Assembly (NCBI GenBank): GCA_013694795.1
Contig: JACDBS010000053.1
Coordinates: 1-9,425 of the forward strand
Direction of reading: 5' to 3'
Source: Chloroflexota bacterium
GTDB taxonomy: Bacteria > Chloroflexota > Limnocylindria > QHBO01
DNA: 9,425 nt
Shown here: one piece after another, positions 1-7,951 of the stretch
Layout: each line of letters begins with the position of its first letter
Numbering within the stretch: the stretch's first letter is position 1
The notes under the pieces: model-generated
Database searches by the model: none
The model's input: the letters and a program-made list of their open reading frames with translations, nothing else
Told to the model about the DNA's origin: nothing
Program-made: the position numbers and the translations under genes

Positions 1-841
1 GCGTTGGCTGGTATCCCACGGCGGAGGGCATGCGGCCCAACAGCGCGGACACTTCGGAGCCGGCCTGGGTGAAGCGGAAGATGTTGTCGATGAAGAGGAG
101 GATGTCGCGCCCCTCCTCGTCGCGGAAGTACTCGGCCATGGCAAGCGCGGTGAGGCCGACGCGCTGGCGGGCGCCGGGCGGCTCGTTCATCTGGCCGAAG
201 ACCATGACCGTCTTGTCGATGACGCCCGATTCGGTCATCTCGCCGAGAAGGTCGTTCCCCTCGCGCGAGCGCTCGCCCACCCCGGCGAAGACCGAGTAGC
301 CGCCGTGCTCCGCGGCGATGTTGCGGATCAGCTCCTGGATGATGACCGTCTTGCCGGTGCCGGCGCCGCCGAACACGCCGACCTTGCCGCCGCGGCGGAA
401 CGGGGCGATGAGGTCGATGACCTTGATGCCCGTCTCGAAGACCTGCGCCTCGGTCTCCATCTGGTCAAAGGCCGGCGGATCGCGGTGGATGGGCAGGCTC
501 GTCTCCGCATTGACCTTGCCCTTGCCGTCGATGGGGTGGCCGAGCACGTCGAACACGCGACCCAGCGTGGCGGCGCCGACCGGAACGGTGATGGGCGCGC
601 CGGTGTCGACCACGTCGAGGCCGCGCGCCAGCCCATCGGTGGTCGACATGGCCACGGCGCGCACCCAGTTGTTGCCAAGGTGCTGCTGGACCTCGACCAC
701 GAGCGTCGCGTCGTCGCCCTTGACGCCTTCCTTCGGCGGGCGCTTGATCTCGAGCGCGTTGTAGATCGCGGGCAGCTCCCCGGGCGGGAACTCGACATCG
801 ATCACGGGGCCCGTGATCTGGATCACCTTACCGGTCGCCAT
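1..841 (-). CDS. atpD: ATP synthase F1 subunit beta (partial, C-terminus off left edge)
   Basis: Catalytic beta subunit of F1; it hydrolyses or makes ATP at the alpha-beta interfaces on the cytoplasmic side. The first 280 residues are present, from ATG at 841 to the window edge, with no stop; roughly the last 190 residues of a normal beta subunit are missing. The N-terminal beta-barrel spans about residues 1-80. The P-loop is GGAGTGKT at 158-165, where the family normally has GGAGVGKT. GERSREGND at 189-197 supplies the catalytic Glu190. The Walker B strand DILLFIDN (246-253) ends near Asp252 and is followed by the highly conserved FRFTQAGSEVSALLGR segment. A purine-rich ribosome site (AAGGAGA, 853-859) lies 11 nt upstream. 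The gene follows atpG after 20 nt. Subunit identity is certain; only the extent is incomplete. Confidence 0.98.
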   Translation of the reverse strand, partial: MATGKVIQITGPVIDVEFPPGELPAIYNALEIKRPPKEGVKGDDATLVVEVQQHLGNNWVRAVAMSTTDGLARGLDVVDTGAPITVPVGAATLGRVFDVLGHPIDGKGKVNAETSLPIHRDPPAFDQMETEAQVFETGIKVIDLIAPFRRGGKVGVFGGAGTGKTVIIQELIRNIAAEHGGYSVFAGVGERSREGNDLLGEMTESGVIDKTVMVFGQMNEPPGARQRVGLTALAMAEYFRDEEGRDILLFIDNIFRFTQAGSEVSALLGRMPSAVGYQPT

Positions 842-861
842 CGGTCTGCTCTTCTCCTTGA

Positions 862-1755
862 CTAGCCGCCGAGCGCTTCCGCGCCGGAGGCGATCTCGAT
901 CATTTCGCGGGTGATGGTTGCCTGGCGCGTCTTGTTGTAGACGAGCGTCAGGTCGTCGATGAGCTCATTCGCATTGTCGGTCGAGTTGCGCATGGCGATC
1001 ATGCGCGCCGATTGCTCGGAAGCGTTGTTCTCGAGCACGGCCCGATAGATGCCGATGGCCACGTAATGCGGCAGCAGCCGGCTGAGCACGGCCTCCGGCG
1101 ACGGCTCGAACAGGTACTCGTCATTCGTGCGCTGGGTCTCGTCCGCCATCTCGGGGCGGACGACCGGCAGCAGGGTGTCGATTTCAGGCTTCTGGGAGAG
1201 GGTCGAGACGAACGTGCTGTAGGCGATGTCGATCTCGTCGTACTTCCCGGCCAGGAAGTCCTCCGTCACCAGGCGCGCGATGGGCGTCACGTCCGAGAAC
1301 GCCGGCTTGTCGCCCAACTGGGCGAAGTGCGCTGCGATCGGGACACCGGAACGGCGCAGGGCATCGCGTCCCTTGCGGCCGACGGTGATGGCCTCCACCT
1401 CCACCGGCGCGTCACCGTTCTCACCCGATGCGCGCCGCGCCACCCAGCGCAGGACGGAGCGCGTGGCGTTCGCGTTCAACGAGCCGGCGAGGCCGCGGTC
1501 GGTGGTGATCACGATGATGGCGGCACGACGAACTGGACGGCTGGCGAGGAGTGGGTCGACACCCTCGTCCAGGCCGGCTGCCCCGGCCACGCGGCCGAGG
1601 GCATCCTCCAGCTCATCCGCATACGGTCGCGCGGCGACGATGGAGTCCTGCGCCCGCTTCATGCGGGAGGCGGCCACCATCTCCATGGCCCGCGTGATCT
1701 GGGCGATGTTGCGGACCGATCCGATCCGTCCGCGGATGTCCTTCAGGCTCGGCAT
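862..1755 (-). CDS. atpG: ATP synthase F1 subunit gamma
   Basis: Central rotor shaft of F1; it couples c-ring rotation to conformational change in the alpha3beta3 head. It has 297 residues, a normal to slightly long length. The N-terminal helix starts MPSLKDIRGRI and continues to the conserved TRAMEMVAASRM (21-32). The conserved loop reads TDRGLAGSLN at 85-94 (family SDRGLCGGLN). The C-terminal helix YNKTRQATITREMIEI (273-288) is the family hallmark; both terminal helices form the coiled coil that inserts into the F1 head. ATG at 1755 follows the atpA stop after 3 nt. No strong Shine-Dalgarno is seen, so translation is probably coupled to atpA. No anomalies were seen. Confidence 0.98.
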   Translation of the reverse strand: MPSLKDIRGRIGSVRNIAQITRAMEMVAASRMKRAQDSIVAARPYADELEDALGRVAGAAGLDEGVDPLLASRPVRRAAIIVITTDRGLAGSLNANATRSVLRWVARRASGENGDAPVEVEAITVGRKGRDALRRSGVPIAAHFAQLGDKPAFSDVTPIARLVTEDFLAGKYDEIDIAYSTFVSTLSQKPEIDTLLPVVRPEMADETQRTNDEYLFEPSPEAVLSRLLPHYVAIGIYRAVLENNASEQSARMIAMRNSTDNANELIDDLTLVYNKTRQATITREMIEIASGAEALGG

Positions 1756-1758
1756 CGG

Positions 1759-3504
<1,746 letters not shown>

Positions 3505-3515
3505 GGATGTCCTTC

Positions 3516-4055
3516 CTACCTAGCGGCGCTCAGCCGGGCGCGAAGCCGCTCAAGGCGGCTCCGCACGCTAGCGTCATACAGCCGATCGCCGATGCGGACA
3601 CTGAGTCCGCCGATCAGCGATTCGTCGACCATTTCCTTCATCTCGATGCGATTGCCCGTCAGCGTCCGGAGGCGCTCGGCGATCGCGGTTCGCTGTTGCT
3701 CGTCCAGCCGGCGTGCGGTGCGCACCTCGGCCAGCGAGATGCCGCGCTCGCGGCGCACCAGCTCGCCGAAGCGCTCGACCATCGCGTCGATGGCGCCAGG
3801 GCGTCCGCGCCGGATCATCAGCAGCGCCAGGCTGAGCGGCTCAGGTGACAGGCCACTGACGACCTGGCGCAGCACCTTCTCCTTCTCGGCGAAGGGCACG
3901 GCGGGATGGGTGACCAGGCGACGCAACCGCTCGTCACCGAGCGCCGTGCGCAGCGTGTCCAGGTCGCGCTCCCACACCTCGAGGGTGCCATCGGCGCGCC
4001 CGATCTCGAAGGCCGCGTCCGCGTAGCGACGGGCGGCCGTCTCGCGTCGTGCCAC
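3516..4055 (-). CDS. atpH: ATP synthase F1 subunit delta (OSCP-type)
   Basis: Peripheral-stalk subunit that joins the top of F1 to the b subunits. It has 179 residues, the usual size. The N-terminal helical bundle starts with the characteristic AARRYADAAFEIGR (7-20). The C-terminal half carries the conserved DESLIGGLSVRIGDRLYD (144-161) and ASVRSRLERL (162-171), typical of the family (LIGG, VRIGD, S-RLE-L). The start is GTG at 4055, 3 nt after the atpF stop. No clear Shine-Dalgarno precedes it, so ribosomes probably re-initiate after atpF. No nearby ATG would give a full-length protein. Confidence 0.96.
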   Translation of the reverse strand: MARRETAARRYADAAFEIGRADGTLEVWERDLDTLRTALGDERLRRLVTHPAVPFAEKEKVLRQVVSGLSPEPLSLALLMIRRGRPGAIDAMVERFGELVRRERGISLAEVRTARRLDEQQRTAIAERLRTLTGNRIEMKEMVDESLIGGLSVRIGDRLYDASVRSRLERLRARLSAAR

Positions 4056-4058
4056 AGA

Positions 4059-4577
4059 TCAGCTGCGCGACGACTTGGCCGGCCGGGTCGGCTGGACCTC
4101 GGCGAGGAACTCCTCGACGAGGCGTCGCTGAGTCGGGTCGTCCATCTCGCGCCGCACGAGCTTGCCGGCGGCGAAGAGCGCCAGGTCGGCGACCTGGGCG
4201 CGGAGCTCGGCCATGGCCTTGTCCTTCTCGGCCACGATCTCGTCACGGGCGCGGGCCGAGACCTTCTCGGCCTCCGCTCGCGCATCGGTCAGGATCTCGT
4301 TGCGCGTGTCCTCCGCGACCTTGTTGGCGCGGGCGATCATCTCATTCGCCTCCTTGCGCGCCTCGGACACGGCCGCCTCGCGCTCTGCGCGGGCGAGCTC
4401 GCGGTCACGCGCCGCGACCTCCGCGTCCTCCAGCCCCTTGCTGATCGTTCGCTGCCGCTCGTCGAGCAGGGCGAACACCCGCTTGAACAGGAATCGGTTC
4501 AGCAGGTAGAGGAGCAGCAGGAAGTTGACGACCTGGAAGAACAGCTTCGGCAGATCGACGCCAAAGGCCTCGAACAT
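4059..4577 (-). CDS. atpF: ATP synthase Fo subunit b
   Basis: Membrane-anchored peripheral-stalk subunit holding F1 static against the rotating c-ring. It has 172 residues. A short N-terminus (FEAFGVDLPKL) leads into one transmembrane helix at about 12-30 (FFQVVNFLLLLYLLNRFLF). It continues into the conserved KRVFALLDERQRTISKGLEDA region (residues 32 on) and a long, highly charged Glu/Arg/Ala coiled-coil helix to about 150. ATG at 4577 lies 12 nt after the atpE stop, with only a weak GGA ribosome site overlapping that stop. A single b gene is present; there is no b' paralogue in the window, so the stalk is probably a b2 homodimer. Confidence 0.97.
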   Translation of the reverse strand: MFEAFGVDLPKLFFQVVNFLLLLYLLNRFLFKRVFALLDERQRTISKGLEDAEVAARDRELARAEREAAVSEARKEANEMIARANKVAEDTRNEILTDARAEAEKVSARARDEIVAEKDKAMAELRAQVADLALFAAGKLVRREMDDPTQRRLVEEFLAEVQPTRPAKSSRS

Positions 4578-4589
4578 ATGGGCGTCGTC

Positions 4590-4805
4590 CTACCCTGCGA
4601 AGATGAGGATGAGCGAGACGACCAGGCAATAGATGCCGATGGCCTCGGTCAGTGCCAGGCCCAGGATGTAGGGCACGAAGATCGTGCCGGACGCCTCCGG
4701 GTTCCGGCCAAGGGCCTCCATTGCCTTGCTGAAGCCGATGCCCAGGCCGATCCCGGGACCGATTGCCCCCAGCATGGCGAGCCCGGCTGCGATGTTGGAA
4801 TCCAC
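4590..4805 (-). CDS. atpE: ATP synthase Fo subunit c
   Basis: Proteolipid that forms the rotating ion-carrying c-ring in the membrane. It has 71 residues in two helices joined by the polar loop GRNPEA (33-38). Helix 1 carries the alternating glycine motif GPGIGLGIG (16-24). Helix 2 carries the ion-binding carboxylate Glu54 in ALTEAIGIY (51-59). The Gln of helix 1 and the Ser/Thr pair after the Glu that characterise sodium-binding rings are absent (Leu21, Ala55, Ile56 occupy those places), so a proton is the likely coupling ion. The start is GTG at 4805; no other start is in frame after the atpB stop, and AGGAGG lies 11 nt upstream. Confidence 0.97.
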   Translation of the reverse strand: MDSNIAAGLAMLGAIGPGIGLGIGFSKAMEALGRNPEASGTIFVPYILGLALTEAIGIYCLVVSLILIFAG

Positions 4806-4816
4806 TTTCTGTCGAT

Positions 4817-4822
4817 CCTCCT
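4817..4822 (-). promoter_or_regulatory. Shine-Dalgarno of atpE
   Basis: A perfect AGGAGG on the minus strand, 11 nt before the GTG start of atpE. It is the strongest ribosome site in the operon and supports the GTG start. This fits the need for many more c subunits than other subunits per complex. Confidence 0.75.
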
Positions 4823-4829
4823 GTGTGGA

Positions 4830-4846
4830 CCTGCCGCTGTGGCAGG
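4830..4846 (-). repeat. Perfect hairpin between atpB and atpE
   Basis: A 6-bp perfect stem (CCTGCC / GGCAGG) with a 5-nt loop lies in the 57-nt gap between the atpB stop and the atpE start. In the mRNA it sits 7 nt upstream of the atpE AGGAGG. There is no U-tract after it, so it does not look like an intrinsic terminator. A role in mRNA processing or stability, or in presenting the atpE ribosome site, is inferred from position only. Confidence 0.55.
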
Positions 4847-4862
4847 CATGTTTAGATGGTCC

Positions 4863-5687
4863 TTATGCGGGACTGGGTGCGGGATGTTCCTCGTCGGACT
4901 CATGGCCGCCGCCCTCGTGCTCGGCGATGGCCATGGTGATGTAGGTCATGGTCAGGAGCGCAAAGACGAGGGCCTGCACGGCCCCGAAGATGAGCTCGAG
5001 CCCGAGGAACACCGCCGGCACGAAGAAGGCCAGCGGCAGGACGAAGATGACGGCCGTCGTCAGGGCAAGCATGGTGGCCAGCAGCACCTCGCCGGCGAAG
5101 ACGTTCCCGAAGAGCCGCATCGACAGGCTGACCAGGCGGCTCACCTCGCTGATGAGATGGATGGGGAACATCAGCGGCGCCATGTAGCGCGGCTCGCCGA
5201 CGAGCTCCTTGAGATACCCGATCGGCCCGTGTATTCGGATGGCCCACCAGACGAAGACGACGAAGGTGACGAACGCCAGCGCCAGCGTGAAGTTCAGGTC
5301 CGCCGCGGCCGGACGCACGAACGGCACCAGCTCGCCCTCGTGCTCGCCCTTCAGGCCGATGGTCCCGACGCCCGGGAGCAGCCCCAGCCAGTTCGCGACC
5401 AGGATCATGAGGAACAGGCCGACGACGAGCGCGACGTACCCGCGCCAGCGGCTGGTCGAGGCCGCGGTGATCCCGGCGATGTACTCGACCGGCATCTCGA
5501 TCAGGCTCTGGAGCCGACCGGGCACGGTCTGGGCGCGGCGGGTGACGTACCAGGCGGCGGCGAGCAGCAGCAGAGAGGCCAGCACGGCTCCGACCATGCT
5601 GTTGGTGACCTCGAATGGTCCGATGCTGAACAGCTTCTCGGCCTTGATCGCCACGTGGATCAGGCTGCCGCCCTCTTCCTCAGCCAT
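4863..5687 (-). CDS. atpB: ATP synthase Fo subunit a
   Basis: Membrane stator subunit that forms the two ion half-channels against the c-ring. It has 274 residues with five or more hydrophobic helices. The key segment SRLVSLSMRLFGNVFAGE (183-200) contains the essential Arg191, equivalent to Arg210 of E. coli, and Glu200. The final conserved helix contains QALVFALLTMTYI (238-250), where Gln238 corresponds to E. coli Gln252. The C-terminus ends in a His/acidic tail (AEHEGGGHESDEEH). ATG at 5687 is adjacent to the stop of the preceding gene; GAGGAGA at 5691-5697, overlapping the end of that gene, is a good ribosome site. Confidence 0.97.
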   Translation of the reverse strand: MAEEEGGSLIHVAIKAEKLFSIGPFEVTNSMVGAVLASLLLLAAAWYVTRRAQTVPGRLQSLIEMPVEYIAGITAASTSRWRGYVALVVGLFLMILVANWLGLLPGVGTIGLKGEHEGELVPFVRPAAADLNFTLALAFVTFVVFVWWAIRIHGPIGYLKELVGEPRYMAPLMFPIHLISEVSRLVSLSMRLFGNVFAGEVLLATMLALTTAVIFVLPLAFFVPAVFLGLELIFGAVQALVFALLTMTYITMAIAEHEGGGHESDEEHPAPSPA

Positions 5688-5924
5688 CTATCTCCTCATC
5701 GTGTCGCGCGCGACGTCCCAGATCGTGTACATCGCCGCTCCGATGCCCAGCACCATGCCGATCAAGATGAAGATCGGGCTGGTGTTCAGCACGTTGTCCA
5801 GCAGCAGCCCGCCGCCCAGGCCAAGAATGACCGATATTCCCAACCGGATCCCCAGGTCGAAGGCGATCCCCCAGTTGGCCGGTCTCGTCTTCTGAGGGGG
5901 GTTGCCATCAGGCTCCATGGTCAT
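5688..5924 (-). CDS. AtpZ/AtpI-type two-helix membrane protein (second of tandem pair)
   Basis: Small membrane protein of 78 residues at the head of the atp operon. It has a polar N-terminus, then two hydrophobic helices at about 24-42 and 50-68. The turn between them, LLDNVLNTSP (41-50), matches the family's Leu-Asp-x-x-x-x-x-Ser-Pro pattern, and glycines are regularly spaced. Known AtpI/AtpZ proteins assist c-ring assembly or act in Mg2+/Ca2+ uptake for the synthase; which applies here cannot be read from sequence. The start is uncertain: ATG at 5924 or ATG at 5918 (76 residues), neither with a strong ribosome site. Either overlaps the end of the preceding gene, which suggests coupled translation. 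The atpB ATG follows the TAG stop directly. Confidence 0.8.
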   Translation of the reverse strand: MTMEPDGNPPQKTRPANWGIAFDLGIRLGISVILGLGGGLLLDNVLNTSPIFILIGMVLGIGAAMYTIWDVARDTMRR

Positions 5925-6150
5925 GACCGCCGGTATAGCCGTTGCGCACGCCGGCGCGGATGAGGAGCCAGATGCCGGTGGCCGCGATGATGGTTCCAAC
6001 CGCCAGGCCAACCAGCACCAGCAGCGGGCTGCTGGCCAGCACCCTGTCCAGGACCAGGCCCACGACCACGCTCCCGACGATCGGGATCACCATGATCGCG
6101 GTCACCTGGCCCAGGATCTTGACGAGCCCCATCGGCGTCAGTTGTGTCAT
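5908..6150 (-). CDS. AtpZ/AtpI-like two-helix membrane protein (first of tandem pair)
   Basis: Probable first gene of the atp operon: 80 residues from ATG at 6150. Two hydrophobic helices lie at about 13-33 and 42-64, separated by LVLDRVLASSP (32-42). This turn resembles LLDNVLNTSP of the next gene, so the two look like diverged paralogues. The tail is GYTGGHDHGA. An in-frame ATG at 6225 would give 105 residues and has a better-placed GGAAGG (6233-6238, 7 nt spacing). The added 25 residues show no family similarity I recognise, and they cover a good -10 hexamer. I prefer 6150 on family length; the start is the main uncertainty. Assignment to AtpI/AtpZ rests on topology, turn motif and context. 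Confidence 0.65.
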   Translation of the reverse strand: MTQLTPMGLVKILGQVTAIMVIPIVGSVVVGLVLDRVLASSPLLVLVGLAVGTIIAATGIWLLIRAGVRNGYTGGHDHGA

Positions 6151-6184
6151 GTTCGAGTTCGACTCACAGCGGTCGGACGCCGCG

Positions 6185-6190
6185 AGTATA
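6185..6190 (-). promoter_or_regulatory. Candidate -10 element of the atp operon promoter
   Basis: TATACT on the minus strand, one base from the TATAAT consensus, 34 nt before the ATG at 6150. Transcription from it would begin near 6178 and give a leader of about 28 nt. No good -35 hexamer is found at 16-19 nt spacing, so this is a half-supported promoter. Confidence 0.35.
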
Positions 6191-6250
6191 GCCGAGCCCA
6201 ACGTGAGCGCGCGAATCGGCGCCATTTGCTGCCCTTCCGGCGGCCTTTCC

Positions 6251-6329
6251 GCGCATTGCTCGCGCTCGAAGCATTGCGCAAGGCGTGTGAGCCAGCTTGG
6301 AACAATGCCTCGCCTCTGGCCCAATGCGC
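6251..6329. repeat. Nested inverted repeat (candidate structured element)
   Basis: The outer arms GCGCATTG (6251-6258) and CAATGCGC (6322-6329) are perfectly complementary over 8 bp. Inside them GCATTG (6271-6276) pairs with CAATGC (6303-6308), and inside that CAAG (6279-6282) pairs with CTTG (6296-6299). The arms nest in register with internal loops of 12/13 and 2/3 nt. It could fold in the glyA read-through transcript or act as protein-binding half-sites. Each arm is short enough to arise by chance, so the call is tentative. Confidence 0.3.
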
Positions 6330-6530
6330 GGCGGAATCGGCGTGCGATCCTGCCATCCACGCTCGACGCGCCCGCCTGCGTGGCTGAACTCCCACGCAAT
6401 GTGCGCCCAGGCGGACGTTCTTCAACCCGAGGCCGCTCACTATCGACCGCTCGGGCACTCGTGGCGGGGGTTGCGCTCAGTGCACCGATCTACGAAGGAA
6501 CTGCCTGATCACGGCGATCTGAACCCAACT

Positions 6531-6548
6531 GTTGCGCCGGCACGCAAC
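6531..6548. repeat. Short perfect hairpin GTTGCG/CGCAAC
   Basis: Perfect 6-bp inverted repeat with a 6-nt loop, about 90 nt beyond the glyA stop in the direction of glyA transcription. There is no U-tract on either side, so it is not a standard intrinsic terminator. Additional copies of the same hexamer lie at 6470-6475 (direct) and 6593-6598 (inverted). Confidence 0.35.
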
Positions 6549-6639
6549 TCTTGATCCAAGCGCGCGTCTGCCTGGTGGTTCGGTGCATTGAACGCAACAA
6601 GGAAGTGCCGGGAGTGGCGAGGTCGCCTGAGGGGACGAC

Positions 6640-7920
6640 CTAGGCCGGGATGCCGGCGGCGGCGCGCGTTCCAGGCAGGCCCGGGACGGGGAAGCGGTCG
6701 GTGATCGAGGTCACGCGGCGCCGGATCTCCTCCTGGGCGGCGGCATCTCCCCGAGCGGCAATGCCGTCGACGATGAGCCGCGCGATCGAGCGCATCTCCG
6801 CCTCGCGCATGCCTCGCGAGGTGACGGCCGGCGTCCCCACGCGGACCCCGGACCCGATCATCGGCTTCTCCGGATCGTACGGAATGGTGTTCTTGTTCAC
6901 CGTGATGCGGACTTCGCCGAGGGCCGCATCGGCCTCCTTGCCATTCACGCCCAGCGGTCGGACGTCGACAAGCATGAGGTGGTTGTCGGTGCCACCACTG
7001 ATGATGCTGGCGCCCGCATCGGCCAGTGCAGCAGCAAGCACCCGAGCGTTGTCCACGGTTGCCTGCTGATCTGCCCGGAAGGCGTCGGTCATGGCCTCGC
7101 GCAAGGCGACCGCCTTAGCGGCGATGACGTGCATCAGGGGACCGCCCTGGAGGCCGGGGAAGATGCTCTTGTCGATGGCCTTGGCGTACACCTCGCGGCA
7201 CAGGATCATGCCGCCGCGGGGGCCGCGCAGGGTCTTGTGGGTGGTGGTCGTGACGACGTCGGAGTGCGGAACCGGCGACGGGTGGACGCCTGCTGCGACC
7301 AGGCCCGCGAAGTGGGCCATATCGGTCATGAGGAGGGCGCCGACCTCATCCGCGATGGAGCGGAACACGGCGAAGTCCCAGAAGCGTGGATACGCGGTGG
7401 CCCCCGTGACGATCATCTTCGGCTTGTGCTCGCGCGCCAGAGCGCGGACCTCGTCCATGTCGATCAGGTGCGTCTCGCGATCGACGTGGTAGGGCACGAA
7501 GTTGTAGTACTGGCCGCTGAAGTTGACCGGCGACCCATGCGTGAGATGCCCGCCCTGGTCGAGGGAGAGGCCCAAGACGGTGTCGCCGCGCTCCAGCAGT
7601 GCGTGGAAGACGGCCATGTTGGCCTGCGCGCCGGCATGCGGTTGGACGTTGGCGTGCTCGGCGCCGAACAGCTCCTTGGCGCGGTCGCGGGCCAGATTCT
7701 CGGCCACGTCGACCACCTCGCAGCCGCCGTAGTAACGGCGCCCGGGATAGCCCTCGGCATACTTGGCGGTGAGGATCGAGCCCATGGCCTGGAGGACCGC
7801 CAGGCTCGGATAATTCTCGGACGCGATCAGCTCGAGGTGGACGCGAGTTCGCTCCTCCTCGTCGCGCACGACCTGCCAGATCTCGGGATCCTCGGTCTCG
7901 AGCGGCGCCCAGACGTCCAT
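6640..7920 (-). CDS. glyA: Serine hydroxymethyltransferase
   Basis: Cytosolic PLP enzyme that converts serine and tetrahydrofolate to glycine and 5,10-methylenetetrahydrofolate, the main one-carbon source. It has 426 residues, a normal length. It has the LIASENYPS segment (31-39), KYAEGYPGRRYYGGCEVVD (53-71), HLTHGSPVNFSGQYY (125-139) with His126, TDMAHFAGL (199-207) with PLP-contacting Asp200 and His203, and TTTTHKTLRGPRGG (224-237) with the Schiff-base Lys229. The C-terminal domain includes SGVRVGTPAVTSRGM (357-371). Residue 175 is Thr where the E. coli enzyme has Ser, a mild change. ATG at 7920 is the family-consistent start. No Shine-Dalgarno is seen, but a TAGACT -10-like hexamer ends 7 nt upstream, which would make the message leaderless. 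Confidence 0.98.
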   Translation of the reverse strand: MDVWAPLETEDPEIWQVVRDEEERTRVHLELIASENYPSLAVLQAMGSILTAKYAEGYPGRRYYGGCEVVDVAENLARDRAKELFGAEHANVQPHAGAQANMAVFHALLERGDTVLGLSLDQGGHLTHGSPVNFSGQYYNFVPYHVDRETHLIDMDEVRALAREHKPKMIVTGATAYPRFWDFAVFRSIADEVGALLMTDMAHFAGLVAAGVHPSPVPHSDVVTTTTHKTLRGPRGGMILCREVYAKAIDKSIFPGLQGGPLMHVIAAKAVALREAMTDAFRADQQATVDNARVLAAALADAGASIISGGTDNHLMLVDVRPLGVNGKEADAALGEVRITVNKNTIPYDPEKPMIGSGVRVGTPAVTSRGMREAEMRSIARLIVDGIAARGDAAAQEEIRRRVTSITDRFPVPGLPGTRAAAGIPA

Positions 7921-7927
7921 GTGCGCC

Positions 7928-7933
7928 AGTCTA
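7928..7933 (-). promoter_or_regulatory. Candidate -10 element of glyA (leaderless type)
   Basis: TAGACT on the minus strand fits the TANNNT pattern and leaves 7 nt to the glyA ATG, the geometry expected for a leaderless transcript. The absence of any Shine-Dalgarno before this ATG agrees with it. No good -35 hexamer is visible. Confidence 0.35.
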
Positions 7934-7951
7934 GTGCGTGCGCTGGACGGC

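Larger units (their letters stand above)
6151..6639. other. Intergenic region between glyA and the atp operon
   Basis: About 490 bp with no convincing gene. Open frames occur on both strands, but their translations are low-complexity Arg/Ala/Ser sequences with no recognisable domain. It should contain the end of the glyA transcript and the start of the atp operon. It holds a -10-like hexamer near its left end, a nested inverted repeat (6251-6329) and a short perfect hairpin (6531-6548). A 6-bp stem with a 10-nt loop (6620-6641) overlaps the glyA stop. None is followed by a clear U-tract on the minus strand, so no intrinsic glyA terminator can be called. Confidence 0.6.

Noticed and set aside
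3906..5963. A 685-codon plus-strand open frame opposite atpH, atpF, atpE and atpB
   Set aside because: It spans five certain genes and their gaps on the other strand; the His/Gln/Asp/Arg-rich translation is the usual shadow of membrane-protein codons.
6151..6172. tRNA-like TTCGAGTTCGACTC stretch
   Set aside because: It resembles a T-arm at first sight, but no 5-bp arm with a 7-nt loop forms and there are no acceptor, D or anticodon arms nearby.
6147..6554. Several small open frames on both strands in the glyA-atp gap
   Set aside because: They are mutually overlapping, low-complexity and Arg-rich, have no recognised domain, and show no consistent frame preference.
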